NCBI GenBank assembly: GCA_024404395.1
Contig: JAKSPZ010000024.1
Span: 1-8,538, forward strand
Source of the DNA: Clostridia bacterium
GTDB lineage: Bacteria > Bacillota > Clostridia > Christensenellales > Aristaeellaceae
Direction: 5' to 3'
DNA: 8,538 bases
The translations under genes were made by a program, and so were the position numbers. The notes below the pieces were generated by a model. The model was given only the letters and a program-made list of their open reading frames with translations, made no database searches and was not told where the DNA came from. Every line of letters starts with the position of its first letter. The stretch's first letter is position 1. Positions 1-6,155 of the stretch are shown here, in pieces.

Positions 1-513
1 CATGAAGTCAAAGCCCGCGTTCTCGCCGCCGATGATCTTCAGCAGCTGGTTGATGGGACCGACGTTGGAGAACAATGCGAACACCAGCATGGCAAAGGCG
101 CTGGCCATGATCAAGTTCGGCATGTAGATGACGGTCTTGAAGAACTTCTGGCCCTTCAGGTTCAGGCGATTAGAGGAGAGGGTCACCGCCAGGAACAGCG
201 CGATGACGATCTGCGGGATCGCACCCATCAACCAGAGGACGATGGTGTTCAGGAAGTATTTCAGAATAGCAATGGTACCCGTTTTGTCCGGCGTAAACAG
301 CGAGACGAAGTTATTGAATCCGGCGAATTTCGGACCGACCTGCATCAGTCCGTCGCGGTAATTGACAAAGAAAGAATTGTAGATGGTAAGAACTTGCGGT
401 ACGAATTTACAAAGCAGATAAACGACGAAAAACGGCAGAATGAAAATGTAACCCCACTTGGCGTAGCTAATGCTCTTATGCTTATCGGTTGGTTTGTTTC
501 GGTTTCCTTTCAA
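1..513 (-). CDS. ABC sugar transporter permease, MalF/UgpA/LplB type (partial, N-terminal 171 residues)
   Basis: This is the first 171 residues of an inner-membrane permease of a CUT1-type carbohydrate ABC importer; the rest lies beyond the left edge. The start is a TTG at 511-513, chosen because AAGGAGG (bases 521-527) sits 7 nt upstream and because the nearby ATG at 518-520 is in another frame and soon hits a stop. A basic N-tail (residues 1-19) precedes TM1 (about 20-45). A short external segment follows with the family-typical pattern 'YNSF...FAGFNNFVSLF' (45-73), then TM2 (about 86-112) and the start of TM3 (about 128-148, 'YMPNLIMASAFAML'). The EAA loop that docks the ATPase is not in view. 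It lies 85 bases downstream of the binding-protein gene on the same strand, so the two should form one transporter. The substrate cannot be told. Family assignment is firm; the start codon is likely. Confidence 0.88.
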   Translation of the reverse strand, partial: MKGNRNKPTDKHKSISYAKWGYIFILPFFVVYLLCKFVPQVLTIYNSFFVNYRDGLMQVGPKFAGFNNFVSLFTPDKTGTIAILKYFLNTIVLWLMGAIPQIVIALFLAVTLSSNRLNLKGQKFFKTVIYMPNLIMASAFAMLVFALFSNVGPINQLLKIIGGENAGFDFM

Positions 514-546
514 GATGCATCCTCCTTCCCCACATCTCCAAAGAAT

Positions 547-575
547 ACGGGGCAAGGCACTAAACCTTGCCCCGT
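547..575 (-). terminator. Intercistronic stem-loop between binding protein and permease genes
   Basis: An 11-bp perfect stem (547-557 pairing with 565-575, core CGGGGCAAGG/CCTTGCCCCG) encloses a 7-nt loop. It lies 24 bases after the binding-protein stop codon. On the minus strand it is followed by ATTCTTTGG, which is only moderately U-rich. It therefore looks like a leaky terminator or an mRNA-stabilising hairpin rather than a full stop, since the permease follows with no clear promoter of its own. Similar elements between binding-protein and permease genes keep the binding protein in excess; that role here is inferred. Confidence 0.7.
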
Positions 576-598
576 TGAGTCAGATCACGGTACAGCTA

Positions 599-1888
599 TT
601 ACGGAGTAACGATGGCGGGATATGCCTCGTTGATGCTCTGGTAGTAGTTGTTCATTGCGGTCTCGAGATCGACGGAACCTCTGAGGTACTCCTGAACGTT
701 GCTCTGCAGGTTCTCGTTGAGCAGCTGATCGTAGATGGTCTGGTTCTGGAAGACGATGTTCTTTGCCAGCTCTGCGAAGACAGCGGTGTCGTTCTGGCCG
801 CCCAGGAAGGCATTGCCGTAGGTCTCGTCAGCAGCGAAGACGTTGTTGACGGTCTGGTTGTTGGAGAACTGCATCTGCTCGGAAACGAGCTTGGAGCAAA
901 CTTCTTCGTTGTTGATGAAGGTGTTCATAACGTCAGCAACCATGGTGGGGTTGTCGGTGCCGGTTGCGGCCAGCAGCCAAGTGCCGCCCCAGAAGTGAGC
1001 CTGCGGGCCCTGGCAGATTGCCCAGTCGCCGAAGCAGCCCTTCTCAGCATCCTGAGCATTGCCCATGGAGAAGTTGTAGTACCAAGCGGGGCCGAAGAAG
1101 CACATGGTCTTGCCGTCTGCGAACATCTGAGCGGTGGTCTCATCGTCCCAGATACCGGAGGTCAGGCAGTAGCCGTTCTGGTTGAAGGTATCGGCCTGAG
1201 CAAGCCAGGTTTCGATGTTGGCATCCATCTGCAGGTTGTTGTCGGCATCAACCCAGGGAGCGCTGGTGTTGTTGGAGAAGACACGGTAGGTGGAAGCGAA
1301 GGAGCCGATCATGTAGTAGCCCTTTTCCTTGGCAACTGCAGCGACGTCTTCGAACTTCTCCCAGCTGTCCAGAGCGGCCTGAACCTCAGCGGGATCATCG
1401 GTGCCCAGAACGTCCAGAGCGATGGAGCGGCGATAGATCAGAGCTGCGGGGCAGCACTGGAAGGAAACGCCCTTGACAACGCCGTTGGCATCGGAAGCGG
1501 CCTGCACGGTGTAGGGATAGGTGTTGGAGAAATCGGTAACACCGATGGTGGTGACATCCATGGTGTAGGGGGAGTTGGTGTACTTCAGGATGTAGTCAGC
1601 CTCGGCCAGGAACAGGTCGACGCGCTCATCATCGGAAGCACCATCCTGAGCGAGCAGTGCTTCGTCCAGCTTCTGCTGGTAAACGCCGCCGTCATTGGGG
1701 TTGATGATCCAGTTAACGGTGATTCCCTCGGGAACTTCGTAGTAAGCCTCAAAGAAGCCCTTGAACTCTTCGTTCCAGCAGTAGATGTTGAAAACTTTGC
1801 CCTCTTCGGCTTCTGCGGATGCAGAAACGGTGAAGAGCATGCTGACCAGCAGCATCAGGGACAGGATCGTTGCGAGAGTCTTTTTCAC
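599..1888 (-). CDS. Extracellular solute (sugar)-binding protein of an ABC transporter
   Basis: This is a 429-residue secreted protein of the family-1 (MalE/UgpB-like, COG1653) substrate-binding proteins that deliver sugars to CUT1 importers. The start is GTG at 1886-1888, because AAGGAGG lies 8 nt upstream and the signal peptide begins right there; an ATG 48 bases upstream would add a non-signal-like extension. The signal peptide is KK plus a hydrophobic stretch (residues 4-21) ending in ASA at 23-25, a signal peptidase I site. There is no lipobox cysteine, unusual for a Gram-positive binding protein. The mature part opens with 'FNIYCWNEEFKGFF', has a 'WVDADNNLQ' type linker, and contains aromatic patches such as 'FFGPAWYYNF' and 'FWGGTWLLAATGT' typical of the sugar-binding lobes. 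The mature protein has eight cysteines, including an adjacent pair. It lies between the LacI regulator and the permease. The sugar is unknown. Confidence 0.9.
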   Translation of the reverse strand: MKKTLATILSLMLLVSMLFTVSASAEAEEGKVFNIYCWNEEFKGFFEAYYEVPEGITVNWIINPNDGGVYQQKLDEALLAQDGASDDERVDLFLAEADYILKYTNSPYTMDVTTIGVTDFSNTYPYTVQAASDANGVVKGVSFQCCPAALIYRRSIALDVLGTDDPAEVQAALDSWEKFEDVAAVAKEKGYYMIGSFASTYRVFSNNTSAPWVDADNNLQMDANIETWLAQADTFNQNGYCLTSGIWDDETTAQMFADGKTMCFFGPAWYYNFSMGNAQDAEKGCFGDWAICQGPQAHFWGGTWLLAATGTDNPTMVADVMNTFINNEEVCSKLVSEQMQFSNNQTVNNVFAADETYGNAFLGGQNDTAVFAELAKNIVFQNQTIYDQLLNENLQSNVQEYLRGSVDLETAMNNYYQSINEAYPAIVTP

Positions 1889-1982
1889 GTTCGTTTCCTC
1901 CTTGTTGTTTGAGCTCAACGTTATTTCAGAAATCATACGGCGTGAGCTCTTCGCCCGTCGATTTCAATGGTACCCATATTCT

Positions 1983-2000
1983 AAAACGGCAAGCCGCTTT
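1983..2000 (-). terminator. Weak hairpin after the lacI-type gene
   Basis: On the minus strand, five bases after the regulator stop codon, a 7-bp stem AAAGCGG/CCGTTTT (one G-U pair) closes a CTTG tetraloop and ends in a run of four U. It is short and AU-rich at the base, so it would be a weak terminator at best; transcription may continue into the binding-protein gene. A poor promoter-like pair (TTCATA, 16 nt, TAGAAT) overlaps the same bases, so the start of the binding-protein transcript is unclear. Confidence 0.4.
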
Positions 2001-2005
2001 ATGAA

Positions 2006-3001
2006 TCACTGTCTTTGGATGGCGGTTCCGCCTTCCATGATGCTGCCCGGCACGATCACCCGTCGGCATTCCGTTTCGTTCTTCTCGATCTGCGGGAGAA
2101 GCAGCCGGATAGCCTCCCGTCCGAGGCTTTCGCTGTCCTGATGCAGGGTGGTCAGTCTCGGTCTCAGCAGTTCCGCCAGTCGGATGCCGTCGTATCCCGC
2201 GATGGCAATGTCCTGAGGAATCCGCAGACCGCTGCGCTCAAGCATCGTCATGCCGCCCAACAGGGAGATGTCGTCGGGATAGAGGATGCAATCGGGAAGA
2301 TCGCCGCTTTCCAACAGGTCTTTGGTAATCTGTCCGCTGAGCTTCGGGTCATGGTATCTGGCCTCGAACCATCTGCACTCGCCAGTAACGCCCAGCCGTT
2401 CCGCCGCTTCTTTGAAGCCTTCGATACGGTTTCGCGTAACCAACGTCTTTTCGCCGTGGATGATGGCGAAGCGCTTGTTGCCCAGGCTCACCAGATACTC
2501 CAGCAGATCCGCCGCACCCTTGCGGTTGTCGGACACTACGGAACTGCGTCCTTCATAGCTGTAGTCGATGGTGACTACGGGGATCTCGCTGGCAACCAGC
2601 TCTTTTACGGAAGGCGCCTCGAAGTCCACATTGGCGATGACCACACCGTCGCATCCGCGATAGCGGCAATGCTCCAGAAACCGCATCCCCATCTTCTCGG
2701 AGATGAAGGTCACATCGTATCCGTGGGTCTCAGCCTCGTCCTTCAGAGCGTTCAGGATGAAAGAGAAGTATTCATGGGTCAGACCGGAGTTCATATCGTC
2801 TTCGAACAGAACCCCGATGTTTCTCGTCCGTCTGGTAACCAATGAACGCGCCGCGGCGTTGGGATGATACCCCAGCTCCTCCGCCGTCTTGACGATGCGC
2901 TCGACAGTTGCCGTCCCGATGTCGCCGGCGCCGTTGAGCGCCTTGCTAACCGTTGTGACGGACACTCCGCATATCGCCGCGATCTGTTTTAACGTTACCA
3001 T
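2006..3001 (-). CDS. LacI-family transcriptional regulator
   Basis: This is a 331-residue DNA-binding regulator, the usual length for the family. The start is ATG at 2999-3001 with GAGGT (3006-3010) just upstream. An upstream in-frame ATG would add 28 residues that are not part of the domain and would lie upstream of the promoter. Residues 1-24 form the helix-turn-helix (TLKQIAAICGVSVTTVSKAL), and 48-54 (NAAARSL) are the hinge helix that in this family reads the central CG of a palindrome. From about residue 60 ('RNIGVLFEDD') the periplasmic-binding-like effector domain follows, with 'GCDGVVIANVDF', 'IPVVTIDYSYEG', 'SVVSDNRKGAADL' and 'IAIAGYDGIRLAELLRPRLTTLHQD' as family landmarks. It most likely senses a sugar and controls the transporter genes just downstream, and itself through the operators at 3017-3039. 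The effector is unknown. Confidence 0.94.
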   Translation of the reverse strand: MVTLKQIAAICGVSVTTVSKALNGAGDIGTATVERIVKTAEELGYHPNAAARSLVTRRTRNIGVLFEDDMNSGLTHEYFSFILNALKDEAETHGYDVTFISEKMGMRFLEHCRYRGCDGVVIANVDFEAPSVKELVASEIPVVTIDYSYEGRSSVVSDNRKGAADLLEYLVSLGNKRFAIIHGEKTLVTRNRIEGFKEAAERLGVTGECRWFEARYHDPKLSGQITKDLLESGDLPDCILYPDDISLLGGMTMLERSGLRIPQDIAIAGYDGIRLAELLRPRLTTLHQDSESLGREAIRLLLPQIEKNETECRRVIVPGSIMEGGTAIQRQ

Positions 3002-3016
3002 ACGCACCTCAGTACT

Positions 3017-3039
3017 AAAACGTTTTACTAAAACGTTTT
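3017..3039 (-). promoter_or_regulatory. Tandem LacI-type operators (two AAAACGTTTT boxes)
   Basis: Two perfect 10-bp palindromes AAAACGTTTT lie at 3017-3026 and 3030-3039, 13 bp centre to centre. Together they form one larger palindrome centred on base 3028. Each has the central CG that LacI hinge helices recognise. They sit between the predicted transcription start (about 3043) and the regulator start codon, so bound repressor would block its own promoter. The binding protein is inferred from position, not shown. Confidence 0.8.
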
Positions 3040-3049
3040 CGTTAATGGC

Positions 3050-3078
3050 ATTATAATACTGCGTTGCGATTTTGTCAA
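3050..3078 (-). promoter_or_regulatory. Consensus sigma-A promoter of the LacI-type gene
   Basis: On the minus strand, TTGACA (3073-3078) and TATAAT (3050-3055) are separated by exactly 17 nt, a perfect match to the housekeeping promoter consensus. Transcription should start near 3043, giving a leader of about 40 nt that contains both operator boxes. Such a strong promoter on a repressor gene makes sense only if it is held down, which fits autorepression. Confidence 0.88.
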
Positions 3079-3112
3079 GCACCAATCTTCCATTTTTTGT
3101 GAAAAAGTTTCA

Positions 3113-3151
3113 GAACAACAAAACGACACCGTACAAAATCGTACGATGTCG
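3113..3151 (-). terminator. Rho-independent terminator of the tetR-amidase unit
   Basis: An 11-bp stem (3141-3151 pairing with 3124-3134, one G-U pair) with a 6-nt loop is followed on the minus strand by TTTTGTTGTT. It begins 16 bases past the amidase stop codon and separates this unit from the LacI promoter downstream. Confidence 0.88.
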
Positions 3152-3166
3152 CTGTTTGGATTTGGT

Positions 3167-3901
3167 TTATCTCTCGAAATAATCGCAGATGCCGGCCACG
3201 ATGCCCTCAACAAGCAGCGCCTGATAAGCGGGATCGTTGAGCTTCACATCCTCCTCGGGGTTGCTCATGTAGCCCGTCTCCACGAGGATGCAGGGCACGG
3301 TGGACCAGTTGAGACCCGTGTAGGTATCGCGTCTGAAGATGCCGTCCGCACGGGCGCCCGTGGCTTCCGTCATGCGGGGCAGGATCATCTGCGCAGCCGC
3401 GTAGGAAGGCGCCGCGATGTCGCCGGTGGCATTGACGTACAGACCGATACCCTTGGTGGAGTGGTTGGTAGAGCCGTTGCAGTGGATGCGGAGCACAAGG
3501 TCCGCCCCCAGCTCGTTCATCATCAGTGCGCGCTCCATGTTGGAGATATCCACATCGTTGGTCTCACGGGTCATATAGACTGTGGCGCCCTCGGCGATGA
3601 GGGCATCCCGCAGCAGCAGGGAAATCTGAAGATCCACCACGTATTCCGCCACACCCGTGGTCACACCCGCGGTACCCGAAGCGACCTTGGGCTTCGTCTC
3701 CGAAGAGTTGGGCGAAACGCGCTCGTGTTGGGAATTGCCATGAGCCTGATGACCGGGGTCGATGCCGATGGCAATGTCCGACAGTCTCAGGTTGTTTGCG
3801 GGGATAGGTTCCTCGATCCAAGACCAACCCGATTCGGCACAGGCTGTCGCCGCAATCATCAGAACCATCATCAGAATAATTACTTTTTTCAGAGATCTCA
3901 T
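3167..3901 (-). CDS. N-acetylmuramoyl-L-alanine amidase (Amidase_3), exported, single domain
   Basis: This 244-residue zinc amidase cleaves the bond between N-acetylmuramic acid and the stem peptide of peptidoglycan. Residues 1-22 are a signal peptide (RSLKK, then a hydrophobic run ending ATACA), likely cut by signal peptidase I after A22; ATAC is a poor lipobox. Zinc ligands of the family are visible: H51 in IDPGH, E86 in GVAEYVVDL and H140 in RIHCNGS. The catalytic glutamate is E208 in 'VETGYMSNPEED'. Between the first two ligands is an extended loop (52-85, 'SETKPKVASGTAGV'), seen in one branch of clostridial amidases as I recall them. No SH3, SPOR or other wall-binding domain is present, as in CwlD, but I would not call it CwlD. 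The start ATG overlaps the TetR stop (ATGA), with AAGGAG 8-9 nt upstream, so translation is probably coupled. Its role, in growth, division or sporulation, cannot be told. Confidence 0.92.
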   Translation of the reverse strand: MRSLKKVIILMMVLMIAATACAESGWSWIEEPIPANNLRLSDIAIGIDPGHQAHGNSQHERVSPNSSETKPKVASGTAGVTTGVAEYVVDLQISLLLRDALIAEGATVYMTRETNDVDISNMERALMMNELGADLVLRIHCNGSTNHSTKGIGLYVNATGDIAAPSYAAAQMILPRMTEATGARADGIFRRDTYTGLNWSTVPCILVETGYMSNPEEDVKLNDPAYQALLVEGIVAGICDYFER

Positions 3902-4614
3902 ATGATCTGCTCCTTAGTCATTGCCTTGGCCGCCGCGCGCCAATCGCGGGCAAAAGCCTCGGTATCATACAATGAAACAGAACCGTAAGGCGCACCCAGC
4001 AGGGTCTCGATGGCCTCGCGCGTGGCATCCATGATGTCCGCCGCCGCAAAGAGCACATCGTAATTGTCGGGGGATTCCGCCAGCATTCTGCAGGCACGGT
4101 CAAACGCAGAGGCTGCCATGTCCAGAATGATGCGGCCGATCTCACCGGGACGGCGCACGAAGAAGTCGCCGCTTGCGATGCCGAGGGAGACCGCCTCGTC
4201 CATATAAGGCGCGATGCCGGCGGTCAGGGACAGCAGCATGCGGTCGCGCATGAACAGATCCTGATCCACATAGCACACCTGCAGCAGCACGCCCGAGTAT
4301 GCCGCGCTGTCGCTGCCGATGGGATTGAGGTAATGCAGCAGCAGGTTCACCTTTTCCACGGGCAGGATGCGCGCATCCATGAGGAAAGGCTTCATCCGCT
4401 CGAATCGATTGGCCGTCCGCTGCTCGCAGATCTCCGCAAGCAGTGCGTCCTTGGAAGCAAAGTGATGATAAAAGCCGCCCTTGGACAGATTCAATGCGTC
4501 CAGGATATCCTGAAGCGACGTCTGCTCATAGCCTCTTTCAAAGAAAAGCTTCTCCGCCGTACTGACGATGATGCTGCGTTTCAGCTCGCCTTTTTTCATC
4601 CGATCCGCTCCCAT
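3898..4614 (-). CDS. TetR/AcrR-family transcriptional regulator
   Basis: This is a ligand-responsive DNA-binding regulator of up to 238 residues. The N-terminal helix-turn-helix spans about residues 12-60 ('IIVSTAEKLFFERGYEQTS' then 'ILDALNLSKGGFYHHFASKDAL'), an unmistakable TetR signature; the C-terminal ligand domain is not recognisable as any subfamily. Two starts are possible. The first ATG (4612-4614) has no ribosome binding site. A second in-frame ATG at 4597-4599 has GGGAG only 3 nt upstream and would give 233 residues; the second may be the true one. The gene is divergent from metK and overlaps the amidase gene by 4 bases, so the pair is one transcription unit. It may control itself through the inverted repeat at 4643-4658. 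A TetR regulator coupled to a cell-wall amidase is an uncommon pairing. Confidence 0.93.
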   Translation of the reverse strand: MGADRMKKGELKRSIIVSTAEKLFFERGYEQTSLQDILDALNLSKGGFYHHFASKDALLAEICEQRTANRFERMKPFLMDARILPVEKVNLLLHYLNPIGSDSAAYSGVLLQVCYVDQDLFMRDRMLLSLTAGIAPYMDEAVSLGIASGDFFVRRPGEIGRIILDMAASAFDRACRMLAESPDNYDVLFAAADIMDATREAIETLLGAPYGSVSLYDTEAFARDWRAAAKAMTKEQII

Positions 4615-4642
4615 TGTTTATTCTGTTTTCATTTTCCCTATT

Positions 4643-4658
4643 TTGACGGTAAAGTCAA
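4643..4658 (-). promoter_or_regulatory. Candidate TetR operator overlapping its own -35
   Basis: A 16-bp inverted repeat, TTGAC-N6-GTCAA, lies 28 bases upstream of the TetR gene. Its minus-strand arm TTGACT (4653-4658) also resembles a -35 hexamer, though the -10 at the right distance (AAAATG) is poor. Such short palindromes near a TetR gene are often the autoregulatory site. The assignment rests on position and symmetry only. Confidence 0.5.
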
Positions 4659-4722
4659 GGGAGACGTTGCACAAAACACAACTTTTCACGAGAAATTCAT
4701 ATTGCCTGCAGCATAGCTGTGC

Positions 4723-4751
4723 TTGACATAACCATACGTGCGTCATATACT
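4723..4751 (+). promoter_or_regulatory. Sigma-A promoter of metK
   Basis: TTGACA (4723-4728) and TATACT (4746-4751) are separated by 17 nt. Transcription should start near 4758, about 12 nt before the first helix of the riboswitch, giving a leader of roughly 190 nt. Confidence 0.88.
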
Positions 4752-4769
4752 GTATCTGCAACTGGAAAG

Positions 4770-4874
4770 CCTTATCCAGAGTGGTTGAGGGACGGGCCCG
4801 ATGAAACCCGGCAACCGGTCGGAACTCCGACAAGGTGCCAATTCCCGCGGCGGCATGACCGTCGGAAGATGAGG
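4770..4874 (+). promoter_or_regulatory. SAM-I (S-box) riboswitch aptamer
   Basis: The leader of metK carries the S-box core almost to the letter: CTTATCCAGAG, GAGGGACGGGCCCGATGAAA, CCCGGCAACC, AAGGTGCCAATTCC and finally GAAGATGAGG. Helix P1 is closed by CCTTATC (4770-4776) with GATGAGG (4868-4874), 7 bp with one G-U. The P3 hairpin is GTCGG/CCGAC around AACT. The aptamer binds S-adenosylmethionine, the product of the enzyme encoded downstream, so this is direct product feedback. Binding should stabilise P1 and turn transcription off. Confidence 0.97.
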
Positions 4875-4917
4875 CGAGCATCAACTTTTCACGCTCGCCG
4901 CAAAGGCGGGTTTTTTT
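4873..4917 (+). terminator. Riboswitch expression platform: antiterminator and terminator
   Basis: The terminator is CTCGCC (4894-4899) pairing with GGCGGG (4905-4910) around GCAAA, followed by seven T (4911-4917). The competing antiterminator pairs GGCGAGC (4873-4879) with GCTCGCC (4893-4899), using up the same left arm of the terminator. The first two bases of the antiterminator (4873-4874) are also the last two of aptamer helix P1, so SAM-stabilised P1 should disfavour it and allow termination. The overlap with P1 is only 2 nt, shorter than in many S-box leaders. Confidence 0.88.
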
Positions 4918-4945
4918 GTTGTAATAATACCGAGGAGCGAATACC

Positions 4946-6103
4946 ATGAGACATTTTTTCACCTCCGAATCCGTGACCGAAGGCCATCCCGATAAGATCT
5001 GCGACCAGATCTCCGATGCCATTCTGGACGCCATTCTTGAGAAGGACCCCAACGCCCACGTCGCCTGCGAGTGCATCACCACCACCGGCACCGTTCTGGT
5101 CATGGGCGAAGTGACCACCGAAGCTTACGTCTCCGTTGACAAGATCGTCCGCAAGACCGTTACCGACATCGGCTACAACCGCGCCAAGTACGGTTTCGAC
5201 GGCGATTCCTGCGCCGTTCTCGTACAGCTGGACGAGCAGTCCCCCGACATTGCTCAGGGCGTCAACCGTGAAAACGCCGACGATCAGGGTGCCGGCGACC
5301 AGGGCATGATGTTCGGTTATGCCTGCAACGAGACCCCCGAGTACATGCCTCTCGCCATCTCCATGGCACACAAGCTCACCCGTCGTCTGGCTCAGGTCCG
5401 CAAAGACGGCACCCTCGCCTATCTCCGTCCCGATGGCAAGGCTCAGGTCACCGTTGAATACGACGACAACACCCCCGTCCGCATCGACACCGTCGTCGTC
5501 TCCACCCAGCACGCCCCCGAGGTCGACCATGACACCATCGAGAAGGACATGCTCGAGTACGTCATCAAGCCCGTCATCGACGCCAAGCTGCTGGACGAGA
5601 ACACCAAGTATCACATCAATCCCACCGGCCGCTTCGTCATCGGCGGTCCTCAGGGCGACTCCGGTCTGACCGGCCGCAAGATCATCGTCGACACCTACGG
5701 CGGCTACGCTCACCACGGCGGCGGCGCCTTCTCCGGCAAGGATCCCAGCAAGGTCGACCGCAGCGCTGCCTACGCCACCCGCCACGTCGCCAAGAACCTG
5801 GTCGCCGCGGGTCTGGCCGACAAGTGCGAAGTCGGTATCGCCTACGCCATCGGCGTTGCCAAGCCCGTTTCCATCTTCGTCGATTCCTTCGGCACCGGCA
5901 AGCTGTCCGACGACAAGCTGTCCGCGCTGGTCGAAAAGTGCTTCGATCTCCGTCCCGCCGCGATCATCCGCGAACTGGACCTGAAGCGCCCCATCTACAA
6001 GCAGACCGCCAGCTACGGCCACTTCGGCCGCGACGATCTGGATCTCCCCTGGGAGAAGCTGGATAAGGTCGACGTTCTGAAGGCTGCCGCCAAGGAGCTC
6101 TGA
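4946..6103 (+). CDS. metK: S-adenosylmethionine synthetase
   Basis: This cytoplasmic enzyme makes S-adenosylmethionine from methionine and ATP, releasing phosphate and diphosphate. The 385 residues match the family length. Residues 6-17 hold the N-terminal signature [12 protein letters not shown] with active-site H14, D16 and K17. The hexapeptide GAGDQG is at 115-120, and the P-loop-like GGGAFSGKD at 258-266. '[21 protein letters not shown]' regions and the C-terminal 'YGHFGR' are also intact. The start is supported by GAGGAG 8 nt before the ATG; the gene ends in tandem in-frame stops TGA TAA. Third codon positions are strongly C-rich, as expected for a highly expressed gene in this genome. 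Expression is controlled by the upstream SAM-I riboswitch, so product represses synthesis. A hairpin terminator follows directly. Confidence 0.98.
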   Translation: MRHFFTSESVTEGHPDKICDQISDAILDAILEKDPNAHVACECITTTGTVLVMGEVTTEAYVSVDKIVRKTVTDIGYNRAKYGFDGDSCAVLVQLDEQSPDIAQGVNRENADDQGAGDQGMMFGYACNETPEYMPLAISMAHKLTRRLAQVRKDGTLAYLRPDGKAQVTVEYDDNTPVRIDTVVVSTQHAPEVDHDTIEKDMLEYVIKPVIDAKLLDENTKYHINPTGRFVIGGPQGDSGLTGRKIIVDTYGGYAHHGGGAFSGKDPSKVDRSAAYATRHVAKNLVAAGLADKCEVGIAYAIGVAKPVSIFVDSFGTGKLSDDKLSALVEKCFDLRPAAIIRELDLKRPIYKQTASYGHFGRDDLDLPWEKLDKVDVLKAAAKEL

Positions 6104-6111
6104 TAAACGAC

Positions 6112-6145
6112 AAACGCGCCCGACAGCAACCGTCGGGCGCGTTTT
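6112..6145 (+). terminator. Terminator after metK, abutting the next ribosome binding site
   Basis: A 13-bp stem (6112-6124 with 6132-6144; core CGCGCCCGAC/GTCGGGCGCG) has a 7-nt loop. The U-tail is only TTTT (6142-6145), three of which also pair with the AAA at the stem base. The next bases, GAGG at 6146-6149, are the ribosome binding site of the exporter gene. The GC-rich stem should terminate well, but the short tail may allow readthrough. Confidence 0.85.
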
Positions 6146-6155
6146 GAGGTTTGAT

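Noticed and set aside
470..1912. A 480-residue open frame on the plus strand opposite the binding-protein gene.
   Set aside because: It is antisense to a clear sugar-binding protein, has a low-complexity Val/Gly/Leu-rich translation, lacks a ribosome binding site and runs through the intercistronic hairpin. It reflects the codon bias of the real gene.
1910..1949. Repeated TGAGCTC at 1910-1916 and 1943-1949 upstream of the binding-protein gene.
   Set aside because: A 7-bp repeat around a common 6-bp palindrome can arise by chance, and nothing else ties it to a function.
1981..1988. CTAAAACG, identical to half of each operator box at 3015-3022 and 3028-3035, located upstream of the binding-protein gene.
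   Set aside because: There is no matching second half, and the run of A is explained by the U-tail of the hairpin after the regulator gene. It is too short to claim as an operator.
4667..4722. Possible small RNA or gene between the TetR operator and the metK promoter.
   Set aside because: I see no promoter-terminator pair, stable hairpin or open frame with a ribosome binding site in this stretch.
4618..5118. A 166-residue minus-strand frame covering the riboswitch and the tetR upstream region.
   Set aside because: It runs through the metK promoter, the riboswitch and the start of metK, with no family resemblance.
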